From assembly GCF_004337695.1 (NCBI RefSeq), contig NZ_SJXJ01000013.1:1-64000 (forward strand): a stretch of 64,000 bases of DNA, read 5' to 3'. A program made the position numbers and the translations under genes. This DNA is from Tenacibaculum sp. M341 (GTDB taxonomy: Bacteria > Bacteroidota > Bacteroidia > Flavobacteriales > Flavobacteriaceae). This document shows, piece by piece, positions 27,547 through 35,730 of the stretch (position 1 is its first letter; every line of letters starts with the position of its first letter). The notes under the pieces were generated by a model. It had not been told where the DNA came from. It saw only the letters and a list, made by a program, of their open reading frames with translations, and ran no database searches.

Positions 27547-29129
27547 TTAATCTGATGGATAAGAAACAGCAATCATGAGTACCTGTGCTATTTTTGAATT
27601 TTCTGGGATGCTAATTTTTTGAAGAGGTTTACTACTATTTATTATTACTTGAACTGTATTTTTAGGAGTGAAAATGATTTCATTAGTGTTTTTTTTTGAA
27701 TTTCTTCTAGGAAAATAATTACCTTTAATTTGAGCAAAAGGAATTTGTAGGGTTCCTTCAGTATAACTTTTTTTTAGTAGAGATAAAGCACTATTTTTTT
27801 GATTAAAAAGTATACTTATTGTAGGGGGGTTAGCAATTAAAAGCCCGGTAATTCTCCCAAAATTTCCACCTTGATTCAAACTACCAAGATTGTATGAAGG
27901 GGGAATTAGAAAACAATATCCCGTTTGTTCACAGTTTTTATTGTTGCTAGCCTGTTTAATAGCCTCTTCAAAATACCACCCCCAACTATTGGGTTGGCTC
28001 GTATTGTTTGAAGAATCTAGTTTGTTTTCTAAATAACTCAAAGGAGAAACAGGAATAAAGATATAGCCTTTATATTCAATTTTAATTTTTAAAATATCAT
28101 CCAATTCAAATGAAGTTATTTTTTTATTAGTATTAGACTGAAATATCATACGTTCTCCACTTTTTGATTTTAAAGGAATGTCAATAGATATTTTAATAGT
28201 TCTTAGTGTATCATTTAAACCATTAACTATGCCTGCTTGTGAATTACCAAGGGCATATGCTGGGGAAAAACTATATACTTCACCATCGATGGTATTAAAG
28301 GTTTTAAGGCCTCCATTAGATGAGTTAGGAATTCGAGTGTTTTTTAAAGCATTTGAAAGAATCATAGAATTGTATCTAACATTTTTTTCTAAAATCAGGA
28401 TGTCTTTAAAATATTCAAAATACAGAAAAATATCAGGTAAAAGTAAAGTTGCTGAAGCTGGTAAATTAGTGAATAGTGTATCTAAAGATGCAGTATGTAC
28501 CATTTCATAAAAAGACAAAGGAGGTTTTTTATTGTTTTTTGAGTCGCTCCACGTATATGCTAAGCGGTACATTAAAATATAATCCAATTTGCTATCAATG
28601 GTTATTTTATAAGGCTTAAGTTTTTGATTAGCAATAGTAATTTGTTGACTTGTAATAGAATCAAATGTAGTTTCGTAGTTTTTTATAATTTTTTTAGATT
28701 GTTTTTTTTGTAGCTCAATATGTTTTCGTAAAAATGATTTATCGTCATTCCCTAATTGGTATTTGATAGAGGTTATGAGCTGTTTATAGGCATTAATAAA
28801 ACCATTAGCAGTTGATAGTTGTACGCATCCTTTAATAGGAGAAGGAAAAACACGTGCACTAATATAATCGTATGTTTTTTGGTTAAATATTGAATTCTTA
28901 TTCAGGTAAAAATAATAGAAGGTACTATGATTTGGGTCTACCAAAGGATATAAAGAACGAAAAGGAGTATTGGGAATTTTTTTTTTAATTGCTCAGCCCA
29001 TTCATTAGTCAAAGAGAATCTATCTTTCAATACCTTCGTTTCATCATTTTGTGAAAATAATCTTACAACAGAAATAAAATATAATAAGAAAATGATACTA
29101 TTTTGTTTAAGTACTCTATTTACAATCAT
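27547..29129 (-). CDS. Secreted protein of an unrecognised family, frameshifted at an A10 tract
   Basis: The coding sequence is split into two frames. The 5' part (29129 to 28938) has a signal peptide (IIFLLYFISVVRLFSQ) and runs into a stop; the body continues from about 28975 to 27547 in another frame. The break falls at ten consecutive A on the coding strand (T10 at 28977-28986). One extra A, or a -1 slip on the run, joins EQLKKK to IPNTPFRSLYPLVDPNHS and gives a 527-residue protein. The joined region aligns with the neighbouring 518-residue paralogue on both sides of the tract (SLYPLVDP vs TVYPIQFP; GGNFGRI vs GGNFGWL), so the frame change is real in this sequence. It could be phase variation, transcriptional slippage, decay or a sequencing error. 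Biochemical function unknown. Confidence 0.75.
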
Positions 29130-29208
29130 TTTTTGAGATATTTAATGATAAGGAGGAGTAATAATATACTCCTCCCTAAGGTTTTATTAATTAATATTAG
29201 TTAAATAA

Positions 29209-30765
29209 TTAACTTTTTCCTGCAACACCAGGATTAGTAATAGCTCCTGCAATTATAAAAGCTTGTTTCTGAAATTCAGGAAGTGAAATAATTTCCTTAG
29301 AAGGACTAAAAGTTAATGTGAACTCAGAGTTGTTAGAACCTTCTGAATATGAACTACCTGAAGCACCTGCATTAAAACCACCAAGCGAAATGAATCCAAA
29401 TAATTTTAAATTACCAGAAACTTTCGTACTCCAGTTTTCTCTAAAACTTTTAAAGTCAGCATTTTTATATTTAATAGTAATGGTAGGATAATTACTAACA
29501 ATAACATTATTCAACCATCCAAAATTACCGCCATCTTCAAAGGCTTTAAAGTCAAAAGGAGGAGGAGTAGAGGAAACAAATTTGAAACCACTTACATCTT
29601 TTCCTTGATTTTCAAAAGCTTGTCTGATAATAGATCCATTATACCAACCAGTATTAACATCTTGTTGCCAAGCAGAAGGACTAATAGGTACTATAGAGTA
29701 TCCTTTATATTGAACTGTAATTTCAGCATCTTTACTAGTACCTTCAAAAGTAGACATGTCATAAGAAAACTGAGTTCCTAAAGAAAATTTAAGCCATGAT
29801 CCTACAGAGAAACCAGTACTACCATTTATGCTAACATCTAAACTATCACCTGAAGCTTCGTGAGTAGTCATTTTAAATTCGATAACTCTAGATTCATTAT
29901 TTAAATCATTTTGTATTGCGGCAATAGATTTATTAATATTCCAACCAGTTCTAAAGTTTTTATCAATACTTCCATCAACAGGATTAAAGGTCTTTATACC
30001 TCCATTAGCGTCTGTGGGAGTTGATGTGTTTTTAATAGCTTGTGCAACAGTCCAAGATCCATTTTGCATTTGAGTTTGTAAAGCATTAACAGGTGCTGTC
30101 ATATTTAAATAAATAGAAACATCATTAATTACCTTATCTGAAGAACCAGGTCTTTGAGGTAATAAATCTTTGAGATTTCTAGCACTAGACATTTTTTCAT
30201 AACTCAAAGGAGGTTGATCGTTCGCTTGTGTACCACTCCACTGTGTACCTAAAACATAGCTAATTACATAGTCATATTTTGTGGCTACACCCCATGGACC
30301 AACTACCGATTTAGCTTCTTCCATTTGCGCCTTAGTAATTTCGCCGTATGTACTTTGAAAATCTTGTACGATAGTTGCTTGTTGAGCAGATGCATTGCCC
30401 TGTACTGTATTCATTTTTTCTGTATCTGCATTATTCAAAGTATATGCAATACCACTTAATACTTGAATATAGTTGTTAGGAAAAGTACCAGCCTCTCCAA
30501 GTGCTGCAGACGGACTTACTTTTCCAGGAGAAATATTACCAGTGATAAAATTATAAGTACCTCTATTGAAAATATTATCAAGGTTTTGCCAGTTGTAAAT
30601 AAAACCTCCTTGAGAAGGAAATTGAATAGGATAAACAGTATCATTAATAATACCTCTTACGGCATTTTGAGTTTGCTGTTGCAATACCTCATAATACTTA
30701 TTTTCTACAGAATTGGTGCTAACGGCTAGCACATCTTTAATAGTTGCGGTTAAATTACTCATCAT
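29209..30765 (-). CDS. Unrecognised family protein, leaderless paralogue of the adjacent secreted protein
   Basis: A 518-residue protein with no signal peptide (MMSNLTATIKDVLAVSTN). Residues 40-110 (INDTVYPIQFPS ... YNWQNLDNIFNRGTYNFITG) and several later blocks (PPLSYEKM, NGGIKTFNPVDG, VQYKGYSIVPISP, GGNFGWLNN) are shared with the next gene; overall identity is modest. The C-terminal half is rich in Gly/Ser and beta-strand patterns (LGGFNAGASGSSYSEGSNNSE). I do not recognise the family. It is the first gene of the pair, 79 bases before the secreted paralogue's ATG, and is preceded by a 527-base intergenic region rich in repeats and a palindrome. A toxin, adhesin or self-recognition role is possible but unsupported. 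Confidence 0.75.
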   Translation of the reverse strand: MMSNLTATIKDVLAVSTNSVENKYYEVLQQQTQNAVRGIINDTVYPIQFPSQGGFIYNWQNLDNIFNRGTYNFITGNISPGKVSPSAALGEAGTFPNNYIQVLSGIAYTLNNADTEKMNTVQGNASAQQATIVQDFQSTYGEITKAQMEEAKSVVGPWGVATKYDYVISYVLGTQWSGTQANDQPPLSYEKMSSARNLKDLLPQRPGSSDKVINDVSIYLNMTAPVNALQTQMQNGSWTVAQAIKNTSTPTDANGGIKTFNPVDGSIDKNFRTGWNINKSIAAIQNDLNNESRVIEFKMTTHEASGDSLDVSINGSTGFSVGSWLKFSLGTQFSYDMSTFEGTSKDAEITVQYKGYSIVPISPSAWQQDVNTGWYNGSIIRQAFENQGKDVSGFKFVSSTPPPFDFKAFEDGGNFGWLNNVIVSNYPTITIKYKNADFKSFRENWSTKVSGNLKLFGFISLGGFNAGASGSSYSEGSNNSEFTLTFSPSKEIISLPEFQKQAFIIAGAITNPGVAGKS

Positions 30766-31292
30766 TTGATTGTTTTATTCCTACTCATAAGGCTTTTCAG
30801 AGGACGCCTCGTTTTTTATAGTAGTTTCTGAACTCTACTTTAAAAAGAGAGAAATAGCGCTATTTGTAACTCTCATTTCAAAGTTACCACGGGTATTGTG
30901 TCGTATTTAATTAAATGCTTTAAGCGTTTGTTTTTCAGGTTTAAGTGTTTGAAATTTGGCTTGAGCGTTTTAGTTTCAGAAAAAGGTTTAATAACAAGTG
31001 TTTTAAAATAGTATTAGGCTAAATTTTGTGATTAATGTTAGAAGTTTTATAACAAGTTTGTTTTAAATTAATAAGAGTTTAATGAGAATCATATAAATCA
31101 AGCGATTTAACTTTTTAATTTTAGAGATTACAATAAAAATGCAGAAAAAATTTGGTTTTAAAGATAAAATAAAGCATATTTGTGCTTTAATCAAAAACTT
31201 AAAACACAAGCATATAGAATAAAATTACTTTTTAAAATTTATCAAAATTCCCTAATTGAAGAATCTAATTCTTCCCTAAAAAGTAATATATT
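30766..31292. promoter_or_regulatory. Repeat-rich divergent regulatory region
   Basis: No gene found in these 527 bases. It contains a perfect palindrome AAATAGCGCTATTT (30852-30865); inverted GTAAC/GTTAC at 30866-30870 and 30883-30887; three near-copies of TTAAGYGTTTG at 30920-30930, 30941-30951 and 30961-30971 (TTGAGCGTTTT), spaced 20-21 bases or two helical turns; a repeated ATAACAAGT at 30991-30999 and 31049-31057; and a palindrome GAAGAAT-CTA-ATTCTTC (31258-31274) just before the sigma factor, with TTCCCTAA on each side. These look like operators for the paralogue pair and the ECF sigma gene. Confidence 0.5.
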
Positions 31293-31877
31293 ATGCAAAG
31301 TAAGGCAAGAGAAGACAGTGTTTTAGTTAAAGAGTACATTCAAGGAAATGAAGTAGCTCTTGAAATCTTAGTTAAAAGACATCAGCAAAGAATTTTTAGT
31401 TTTATTTATAGTAAGGTACAAGATAAAGATGTAGCTGAAGATGTTTTTCAAGATACTTTTATAAAAGTTATTAGAACATTAAAGAGAGGATCATACAACG
31501 AAGAAGGTAAGTTTTTACCTTGGGTTATGAGAATTTCTCACAACTTAGTAATTGATTATTTTAGAAAAAATAACAGAATGCCTTTGTTTAATAATTCCGA
31601 TGATTTCGATATTTTTTCAATTATTAGTGATGATTCTTTGAATGCAGAGAGAAGAATTATTAAAGAACAAGTCTTAAAAGATGTTAAAAATTTAATTGAA
31701 GAATTGCCAAACGAGCAAAAGGAAGTGCTTAAAATGAGAATGTATATGGATATGAGTTTTAACGAAATATCAGAGAATACAGGGGTTAGTATCAATACGG
31801 CTTTAGGAAGAATGAGATATGCTCTAATAAATTTAAGAAAAGTAATTGAGGAAAATAATATAGTATTGTTAGATTAA
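31293..31877 (+). CDS. ECF-type RNA polymerase sigma factor
   Basis: A 194-residue sigma-70 family protein. Region 2 (EILVKRHQQRIFSFIYSKVQ ... DVAEDVFQDTFIKVIRTL, then LPWVMRISHNLVIDYFRK) and region 4 (IEELPNEQKEVLKMRMYMDMSFNEIS, then GVSINTALGRMRYAL) are complete. No anti-sigma gene follows; instead a 47-codon ORF lies 58 bases downstream. This arrangement, a sigma factor with a tiny conserved companion, is frequent in Flavobacteriaceae and the factor is close to the constitutive type rather than the FecI type. Confidence 0.92.
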   Translation: MQSKAREDSVLVKEYIQGNEVALEILVKRHQQRIFSFIYSKVQDKDVAEDVFQDTFIKVIRTLKRGSYNEEGKFLPWVMRISHNLVIDYFRKNNRMPLFNNSDDFDIFSIISDDSLNAERRIIKEQVLKDVKNLIEELPNEQKEVLKMRMYMDMSFNEISENTGVSINTALGRMRYALINLRKVIEENNIVLLD

Positions 31878-31935
31878 TAACAATATAATATGAAATTTAG
31901 CGTTGTATAGTTAGTATAATAAAAATAAAAACTAT

Positions 31936-32079
31936 ATGCCAAAAATTTACTCTGATAAATCATCTGATAAAGAGATGAACCCTCAACAAAAGACAGTACA
32001 ATTTATATTAGATTTTTCAAGGTCTTTAAGAACAATAAGGACTAGTTCTAATGTTATGATTGAATTGAATTTGAATTAA
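31936..32079 (+). CDS. Small conserved protein following the ECF sigma gene
   Basis: A 47-residue ORF starting MPKIYSDKSSDKEMNPQQ, continuing KTVQFILDFSRSLRTI and ending in a short polar tail. No membrane segment. It sits between the sigma factor and a strong bidirectional terminator, in the same direction, so it is probably co-transcribed. I recall similar tiny proteins after this sigma factor in other flavobacteria, usually with an ILxFSxSL motif. Role unknown; modulation of the sigma factor is a guess. Confidence 0.65.
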   Translation: MPKIYSDKSSDKEMNPQQKTVQFILDFSRSLRTIRTSSNVMIELNLN

Positions 32080-32085
32080 ATCATT

Positions 32086-32118
32086 AAAAGCTTCAGTAAA
32101 AACTGAAGCTTTTATTTT
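32086..32118. terminator. Bidirectional terminator between the sigma operon and nth
   Basis: A perfect 12-bp stem (AAAAGCTTCAGT 32086-32097, ACTGAAGCTTTT 32102-32113) with an AAAA loop, flanked by T and A runs. It overlaps the nth stop codon by two bases. Confidence 0.85.
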
Positions 32119-32771
32119 TTACGCTTTTTGTAATAGTCATCAATTACAGTTTTACGTCCAATAGTTTTAGTAATTAAATCATTTTCTAAATTCCAGCCTC
32201 TAGCAGGTGAGTACTCTCTTCCGTAAAAAATAATTTGAAGATGTAGTTTGTTCCAAATTTCTTTAGGAAATAGTCGCTTAGCATCTTTTTCTGTTTGATT
32301 GATACTTTTTCCATTTGTAAGATTCCAACGATACATTAAACGATGAATGTGAGTATCTACTGGGAAAGCAGGAATGTTAAAAGCTTGCGCCATTACTACA
32401 CTCGCAGTTTTATGCCCAACAGCAGGTAAAGCTTCTAAAGCTTCAAAATCAGCAGGTACTTCTCCGTTATGTTTTTCTATTAATATTTCAGATAAACCAT
32501 GAATTCCTTTTGATTTCATTGGAGATAAACCTACAGGTTTTATAATATCTCTAATTTCATCAATAGTTAATTTAACCATGTCATAAGGATTATCTGCTAC
32601 TTTAAATAATAAAGGAGTAATTTTATTTACACGTTCATCTGTACTTTGTGCAGACATTAACACAGCTATTAATAATGTATAAGGATCTGTATGATCTAAT
32701 GGAATAGGTGTTTCTGGATATAATTCTTCCAAAGTATCAATTACAAACTGAACTTTTTCGGTTTTGTTCAT
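32112..32771 (-). CDS. nth: Endonuclease III-like base-excision glycosylase lacking Fe-S cysteines
   Basis: A 219-residue DNA glycosylase/AP lyase. The start is set at the ATG at 32771; the longer frame begins with a TTG and adds only eight residues. The helix-hairpin-helix and catalytic lysine (EALPAVGHKTASVV) and the catalytic Asp (FPVDTHIHRL) are intact. The C-terminal [4Fe-4S] loop of E. coli Nth (C-x6-C-x2-C-x5-C) has no counterpart: the region reads YGREYSPARGWNLENDLITK without cysteine. The enzyme should still be active, as cluster-free homologues are known. Divergently transcribed from bcp with a 35-base gap. Confidence 0.9.
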   Translation of the reverse strand: MNKTEKVQFVIDTLEELYPETPIPLDHTDPYTLLIAVLMSAQSTDERVNKITPLLFKVADNPYDMVKLTIDEIRDIIKPVGLSPMKSKGIHGLSEILIEKHNGEVPADFEALEALPAVGHKTASVVMAQAFNIPAFPVDTHIHRLMYRWNLTNGKSINQTEKDAKRLFPKEIWNKLHLQIIFYGREYSPARGWNLENDLITKTIGRKTVIDDYYKKRKK

Positions 32772-32806
32772 TTTTTCTGTATTTTTACTTAACAAAAATA
32801 CGAATT

Positions 32807-33259
32807 ATGACTACATTAAACGCAGGAGATAAAGCACCAAATTTTGAAGCTAAAGATCAAGCAGGAAATATGATTAAACTTTCTGATTATGCAGGTAAAA
32901 AATTAGTGTTGTTTTTTTATCCTAAAGCAAGCACACCAGGGTGTACAGCAGAAGCTTGTAACTTAAGAGATAATTATCAAACATTTTTGGCTCAAGGTTA
33001 TGATGTATTAGGTGTAAGTGCAGATAGTGCAAAGCGTCAACAAAATTGGATTAATAAGCATGAGTTACCTTTTCCTTTATTAGCAGATGAAGATAAAGCA
33101 GTTATTAATGCCTTTGGAGTTTGGGGACCAAAAAAGTTTATGGGGAAAGAGTATGATGGTATTCACAGAACTACTTTTGTAATAGATGAAAATGGTGTAA
33201 TTGAAGAAGTTATAGCTAAAGTAAAAACAAAAGAGCATACAGCTCAAATTTTAAAATAG
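32807..33259 (+). CDS. bcp: Peroxiredoxin, Bcp/PrxQ type
   Basis: A 150-residue thiol peroxidase that reduces peroxides using thioredoxin. The start is the ATG at 32807 (MTTLNAGDKAPNFEAKDQ); the longer open frame upstream crosses the nth start region and is not used. The peroxidatic Cys lies in KASTPGCTAEACNL, with the second Cys five residues later as in atypical 2-Cys PrxQ proteins. FYPKA, GVSADSAKRQ and HRTTFVIDENG are family landmarks. Terminated by an unusually long hairpin that is part of the next gene. Confidence 0.93.
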   Translation: MTTLNAGDKAPNFEAKDQAGNMIKLSDYAGKKLVLFFYPKASTPGCTAEACNLRDNYQTFLAQGYDVLGVSADSAKRQQNWINKHELPFPLLADEDKAVINAFGVWGPKKFMGKEYDGIHRTTFVIDENGVIEEVIAKVKTKEHTAQILK

Positions 33260-33273
33260 TTACCTGTTATTTA

Positions 33274-33624
33274 TTAATAAAAACTACAAAAGCTTTCGTT
33301 TATGAAAGCTTTTGTAGTTTTATACGTTTCCAATTCCAAGCAATATAAATAATAGAAAATTAATGTAATTATTTCAACAGTACTGAAGAAAATGTAGTGT
33401 AAGCTATTTTCTCCGATAGCTAAACTACCAATCTGAATAATTAGCATCATTATTCCTACTATTATGTTTAAAAGTCTGTTGAGTTTATAAAAAGTTATTT
33501 TAGAAAGAATAATCATTAGCATTGGAATTTCCATAATTAAAGCAAAAGTGAGTAAGAATTTTTCAGTAAAAATAATTTCTCCTACGTTTCCATTTAATAT
33601 TTGCTGTAAATAGTCTGAAAGCAT
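33274..33624 (-). CDS. Small membrane protein, DUF6326-like
   Basis: A 116-residue protein with four hydrophobic segments (FLLTFALIMEIPMLMIILS, LLNIIVGIMMLIIQIGSLAI, YIFFSTVEIITLIFYYLY and a short first amphipathic region). ALIMEIPMLMIILSK is, to my memory, typical of a Bacteroidota membrane family found beside Crp/Fnr regulators, and one lies 228 bases upstream here. The last 14 codons coincide with the bcp terminator hairpin, so the C-terminus (KAFINESFCSFY) is dictated by RNA structure and may be a recent extension. Function unknown. Confidence 0.7.
   Translation of the reverse strand: MLSDYLQQILNGNVGEIIFTEKFLLTFALIMEIPMLMIILSKITFYKLNRLLNIIVGIMMLIIQIGSLAIGENSLHYIFFSTVEIITLIFYYLYCLELETYKTTKAFINESFCSFY
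33280..33321. terminator. 18-bp hairpin terminator embedded in coding sequence
   Basis: A perfect 18-bp stem (33280-33297 with 33304-33321, core CTACAAAAGCTTTC) and a six-base loop, 20 bases after the bcp stop. The whole hairpin lies within the last codons of the minus-strand membrane-protein gene, so it is translated from one side. Confidence 0.85.
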
Positions 33625-33852
33625 TAATGAAAATACATCACAAAAAAATATAATTCACGCTTAAAAAAATCCAGAAATAGGGGAGTAAAGTCTCTTTTTT
33701 CATGACTTTTTTGTGTTAATTAGGAATAAAATTTGTTTTGAATTGTAAGAAGCGAGGGGTGGTAAAAAATAAGTGTTATTCATCATATCTATTTAGTATG
33801 TTTAGTTTTAGCTAAACTAAATAGGATACAACTCAAAAAACGATCACTAAAG

Positions 33853-34431
33853 TTAACGAATACTAGTTTTTTCTTTTGCCGTAATGCGAGAGCGAATTCT
33901 ACTTAATGATTGTGGTTTTACTCCAATAAAACTGGCTAATTGATGTTGAGGTACTCTTTGTATTAAATCGGGTTTGGTTTTCAATATATTTAAATAGCGT
34001 TCTTCAGGAGAAAGAATTTTAAATAAATCAAAATCAATTTGTTGTTTGTTTAAAACTTCTTCAGAAAGTATACGGCATAAGCTTTCAAACTTAGGGAATT
34101 TTTCAAACATTTTTATTTCTAATTCAGGATTAGAAACTAGTACAATTGAATTTTCAACACAAGCTATATTTTTTTCTGAAGTTTGATTTAATGCATTAAT
34201 AGCTGTCATTTCAGTGTGAAAAGAAGTTGTTTTTTCTTCGCCTTTAATAATGTAGTAAGATCTAAGGCAACCTTTCAAAACAAAGAAAGACTCATTTGAA
34301 AATTGTCCCTCTTTAAGTAAAATAGATCCTTTTTTTTCTGATTTAAAAACACCCAAAGAAATAATAGCTTTTTTTTCTTCTTCTGTTATGGTGATGTATT
34401 TTGAAATAAAATTGAATAAAATTTCGTGCAT
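33853..34431 (-). CDS. Crp/Fnr-family transcriptional regulator
   Basis: A 192-residue regulator: an N-terminal cyclic-nucleotide-binding-like beta barrel (KGSILLKEGQFSNESFFVLKG) and a C-terminal winged helix (SPEERYLNILKTKPDLIQRV, then HQLASFIGVKPQSLSRIRSR). No cysteine cluster for Fe-S is present, so it is not an oxygen-sensing Fnr. It is followed by the small membrane protein gene, the probable target. Confidence 0.9.
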   Translation of the reverse strand: MHEILFNFISKYITITEEEKKAIISLGVFKSEKKGSILLKEGQFSNESFFVLKGCLRSYYIIKGEEKTTSFHTEMTAINALNQTSEKNIACVENSIVLVSNPELEIKMFEKFPKFESLCRILSEEVLNKQQIDFDLFKILSPEERYLNILKTKPDLIQRVPQHQLASFIGVKPQSLSRIRSRITAKEKTSIR

Positions 34432-34494
34432 TTTACTTTAAGATTACCTTATAAAGATATCCTATCTAGTATTAAAAACAAAAATTACTGTTTA

Positions 34495-35133
34495 CTAAGA
34501 TCTATTTTTAAACTCTTTCTTTAAACTTTTTAAAAAGGATTTTAGGTTATCAATACTATAATGTAAATTACCATTTACCAAAATTACTGGATAGGTAATT
34601 CTACGAGCTTTTTGATTATTAAGTTTCATTGTTGCCCACATTAATGAGTTATTTACATTATTTCTGTAGGTATCAATATATTTGTATTTAATGTCGTTTC
34701 TATCAAGATAATCAACTGTCATTTTGCACCTAGAGCATCCTTTGGTAGAGAAAAGAACAATACCATTATTAAAGTCATGTTCTTCGTTTAAAACGGATGA
34801 TATCAGTTTATTTTGTCTTTCTTTTATTTGACTTTCCGTAGCCTTTGCATTGTAATTAAAAGAATAATTATAAAAGTAATCTCCTGTAATTTTTAATTCA
34901 GTAAAATTAAGATTTTGGTGAGCAGGAATTAACTTTTTCAAAGGTTGAGAATAGCCAGATAAACCTTTTATAGAATCTAGTGTAAGTGTTACTTCTTGAT
35001 CTAGTTCAGAATTATTAATTCCTTGAAAAATAATACTGTTATTTTCAGTAAGAACCTTAAAAATAACTTCTTTTTCTTGAGAGAAAATAAATGTATTATA
35101 AAGAAGTATAATGAATGATATTATTTTTTTCAT
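34495..35133 (-). CDS. Secreted glutaredoxin-like thiol protein
   Basis: A 212-residue protein with signal peptide KKIISFIILLYNTFIFSQ. The second half has a thioredoxin-fold redox domain: LFSTKGCSRCKMTVDYLDRNDIKYKYID carries a C-x2-C active site (CSRC), and RRITYPVILVNG supplies the cis-Pro region of glutaredoxins. The N-terminal 90 residues look like a beta domain that may bind a partner. It would act in the periplasm or outside. Divergent from the Fur-family gene, with a shared palindromic operator at 35191-35207, which suggests redox or metal control. Confidence 0.78.
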   Translation of the reverse strand: MKKIISFIILLYNTFIFSQEKEVIFKVLTENNSIIFQGINNSELDQEVTLTLDSIKGLSGYSQPLKKLIPAHQNLNFTELKITGDYFYNYSFNYNAKATESQIKERQNKLISSVLNEEHDFNNGIVLFSTKGCSRCKMTVDYLDRNDIKYKYIDTYRNNVNNSLMWATMKLNNQKARRITYPVILVNGNLHYSIDNLKSFLKSLKKEFKNRS

Positions 35134-35190
35134 AGCATAAATTAAATAGCTTTTTTAAAAAAGCATATAGTTATAGTTAATTAAGCAAGG

Positions 35191-35207
35191 CAAATATAAT
35201 ATATTTG
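35191..35207. promoter_or_regulatory. 8-1-8 palindrome containing two divergent -7 boxes
   Basis: CAAATATAATATATTTG is a perfect inverted repeat with a one-base centre. Each half contains TATATTTG (TAnnTTTG), one facing the Fur-family gene and one facing the glutaredoxin-like gene. The spacing resembles the 7-1-7 boxes of Fur/PerR-type repressors, so binding here would shut off both promoters. Confidence 0.6.
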
Positions 35208-35287
35208 TATATAAGGGGATCGGCTATATAATTTACTAAAAGTTTATAAAGAGAAGGATTTTAGAGTGTAACATTAAACTTTTTTTC

Positions 35288-35677
35288 ATGGAAAATAAAA
35301 AAACAAGGAATACAGAAAAGCAAGAACAAGTTAGAAATATTCTGACTGAATCAAATCATGCTATGTCTGCTGAAGACATTATGAAATCCATGACAGTAAA
35401 GGTTAATAAAAGTACAGTGTATAGAATTTTAGATAGGTTTATGCAAAGTGGTTTTATTCATTCTATAGTTGATCAAAATGGAAAGGCTTTTTATGCACCA
35501 TGCAAAACTTGTAAAGAAGATCATACAATTCACAATCATTTACATTTTGAATGTCAGGAATGCAAAGAAATTACTTGTCAACCTAATACTAAAGTAGAGG
35601 TGCCTAATTTAGATGGTTTTGAAATTAAAGAAGCTAAGTTTTTACTAATAGGAATATGTAGTAAATGTAAAACATAA
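35288..35677 (+). CDS. Fur-family transcriptional regulator (Fur/Zur/PerR type)
   Basis: A 129-residue metal-dependent repressor. The winged helix is MSAEDIMKSMTVKVNKSTVYRILDRF (cited region about residues 26-52). The dimerisation domain has HNHLHFECQECKEITC and a C-terminal CSKC, giving the usual structural Zn site, with an extra CKTC pair before it. The metal cannot be told from the sequence; the compact length and Cys content lean to Zur or PerR. The operator-like palindrome 80 bases upstream suggests autoregulation and control of the divergent thiol protein. Confidence 0.9.
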   Translation: MENKKTRNTEKQEQVRNILTESNHAMSAEDIMKSMTVKVNKSTVYRILDRFMQSGFIHSIVDQNGKAFYAPCKTCKEDHTIHNHLHFECQECKEITCQPNTKVEVPNLDGFEIKEAKFLLIGICSKCKT

Positions 35678-35680
35678 AAA

Positions 35681-35703
35681 AACCACTTGCCAAGCAAGTG
35701 GTT
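35681..35703. terminator. Bidirectional terminator between the Fur-family gene and the S8 protease
   Basis: A perfect 10-bp stem (AACCACTTGC 35681-35690, GCAAGTGGTT 35694-35703) with a CAA loop and A/T tracts on either side. Confidence 0.85.
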
Positions 35704-35730
35704 TTATATTTATAAGATCTTTGTTAGATA

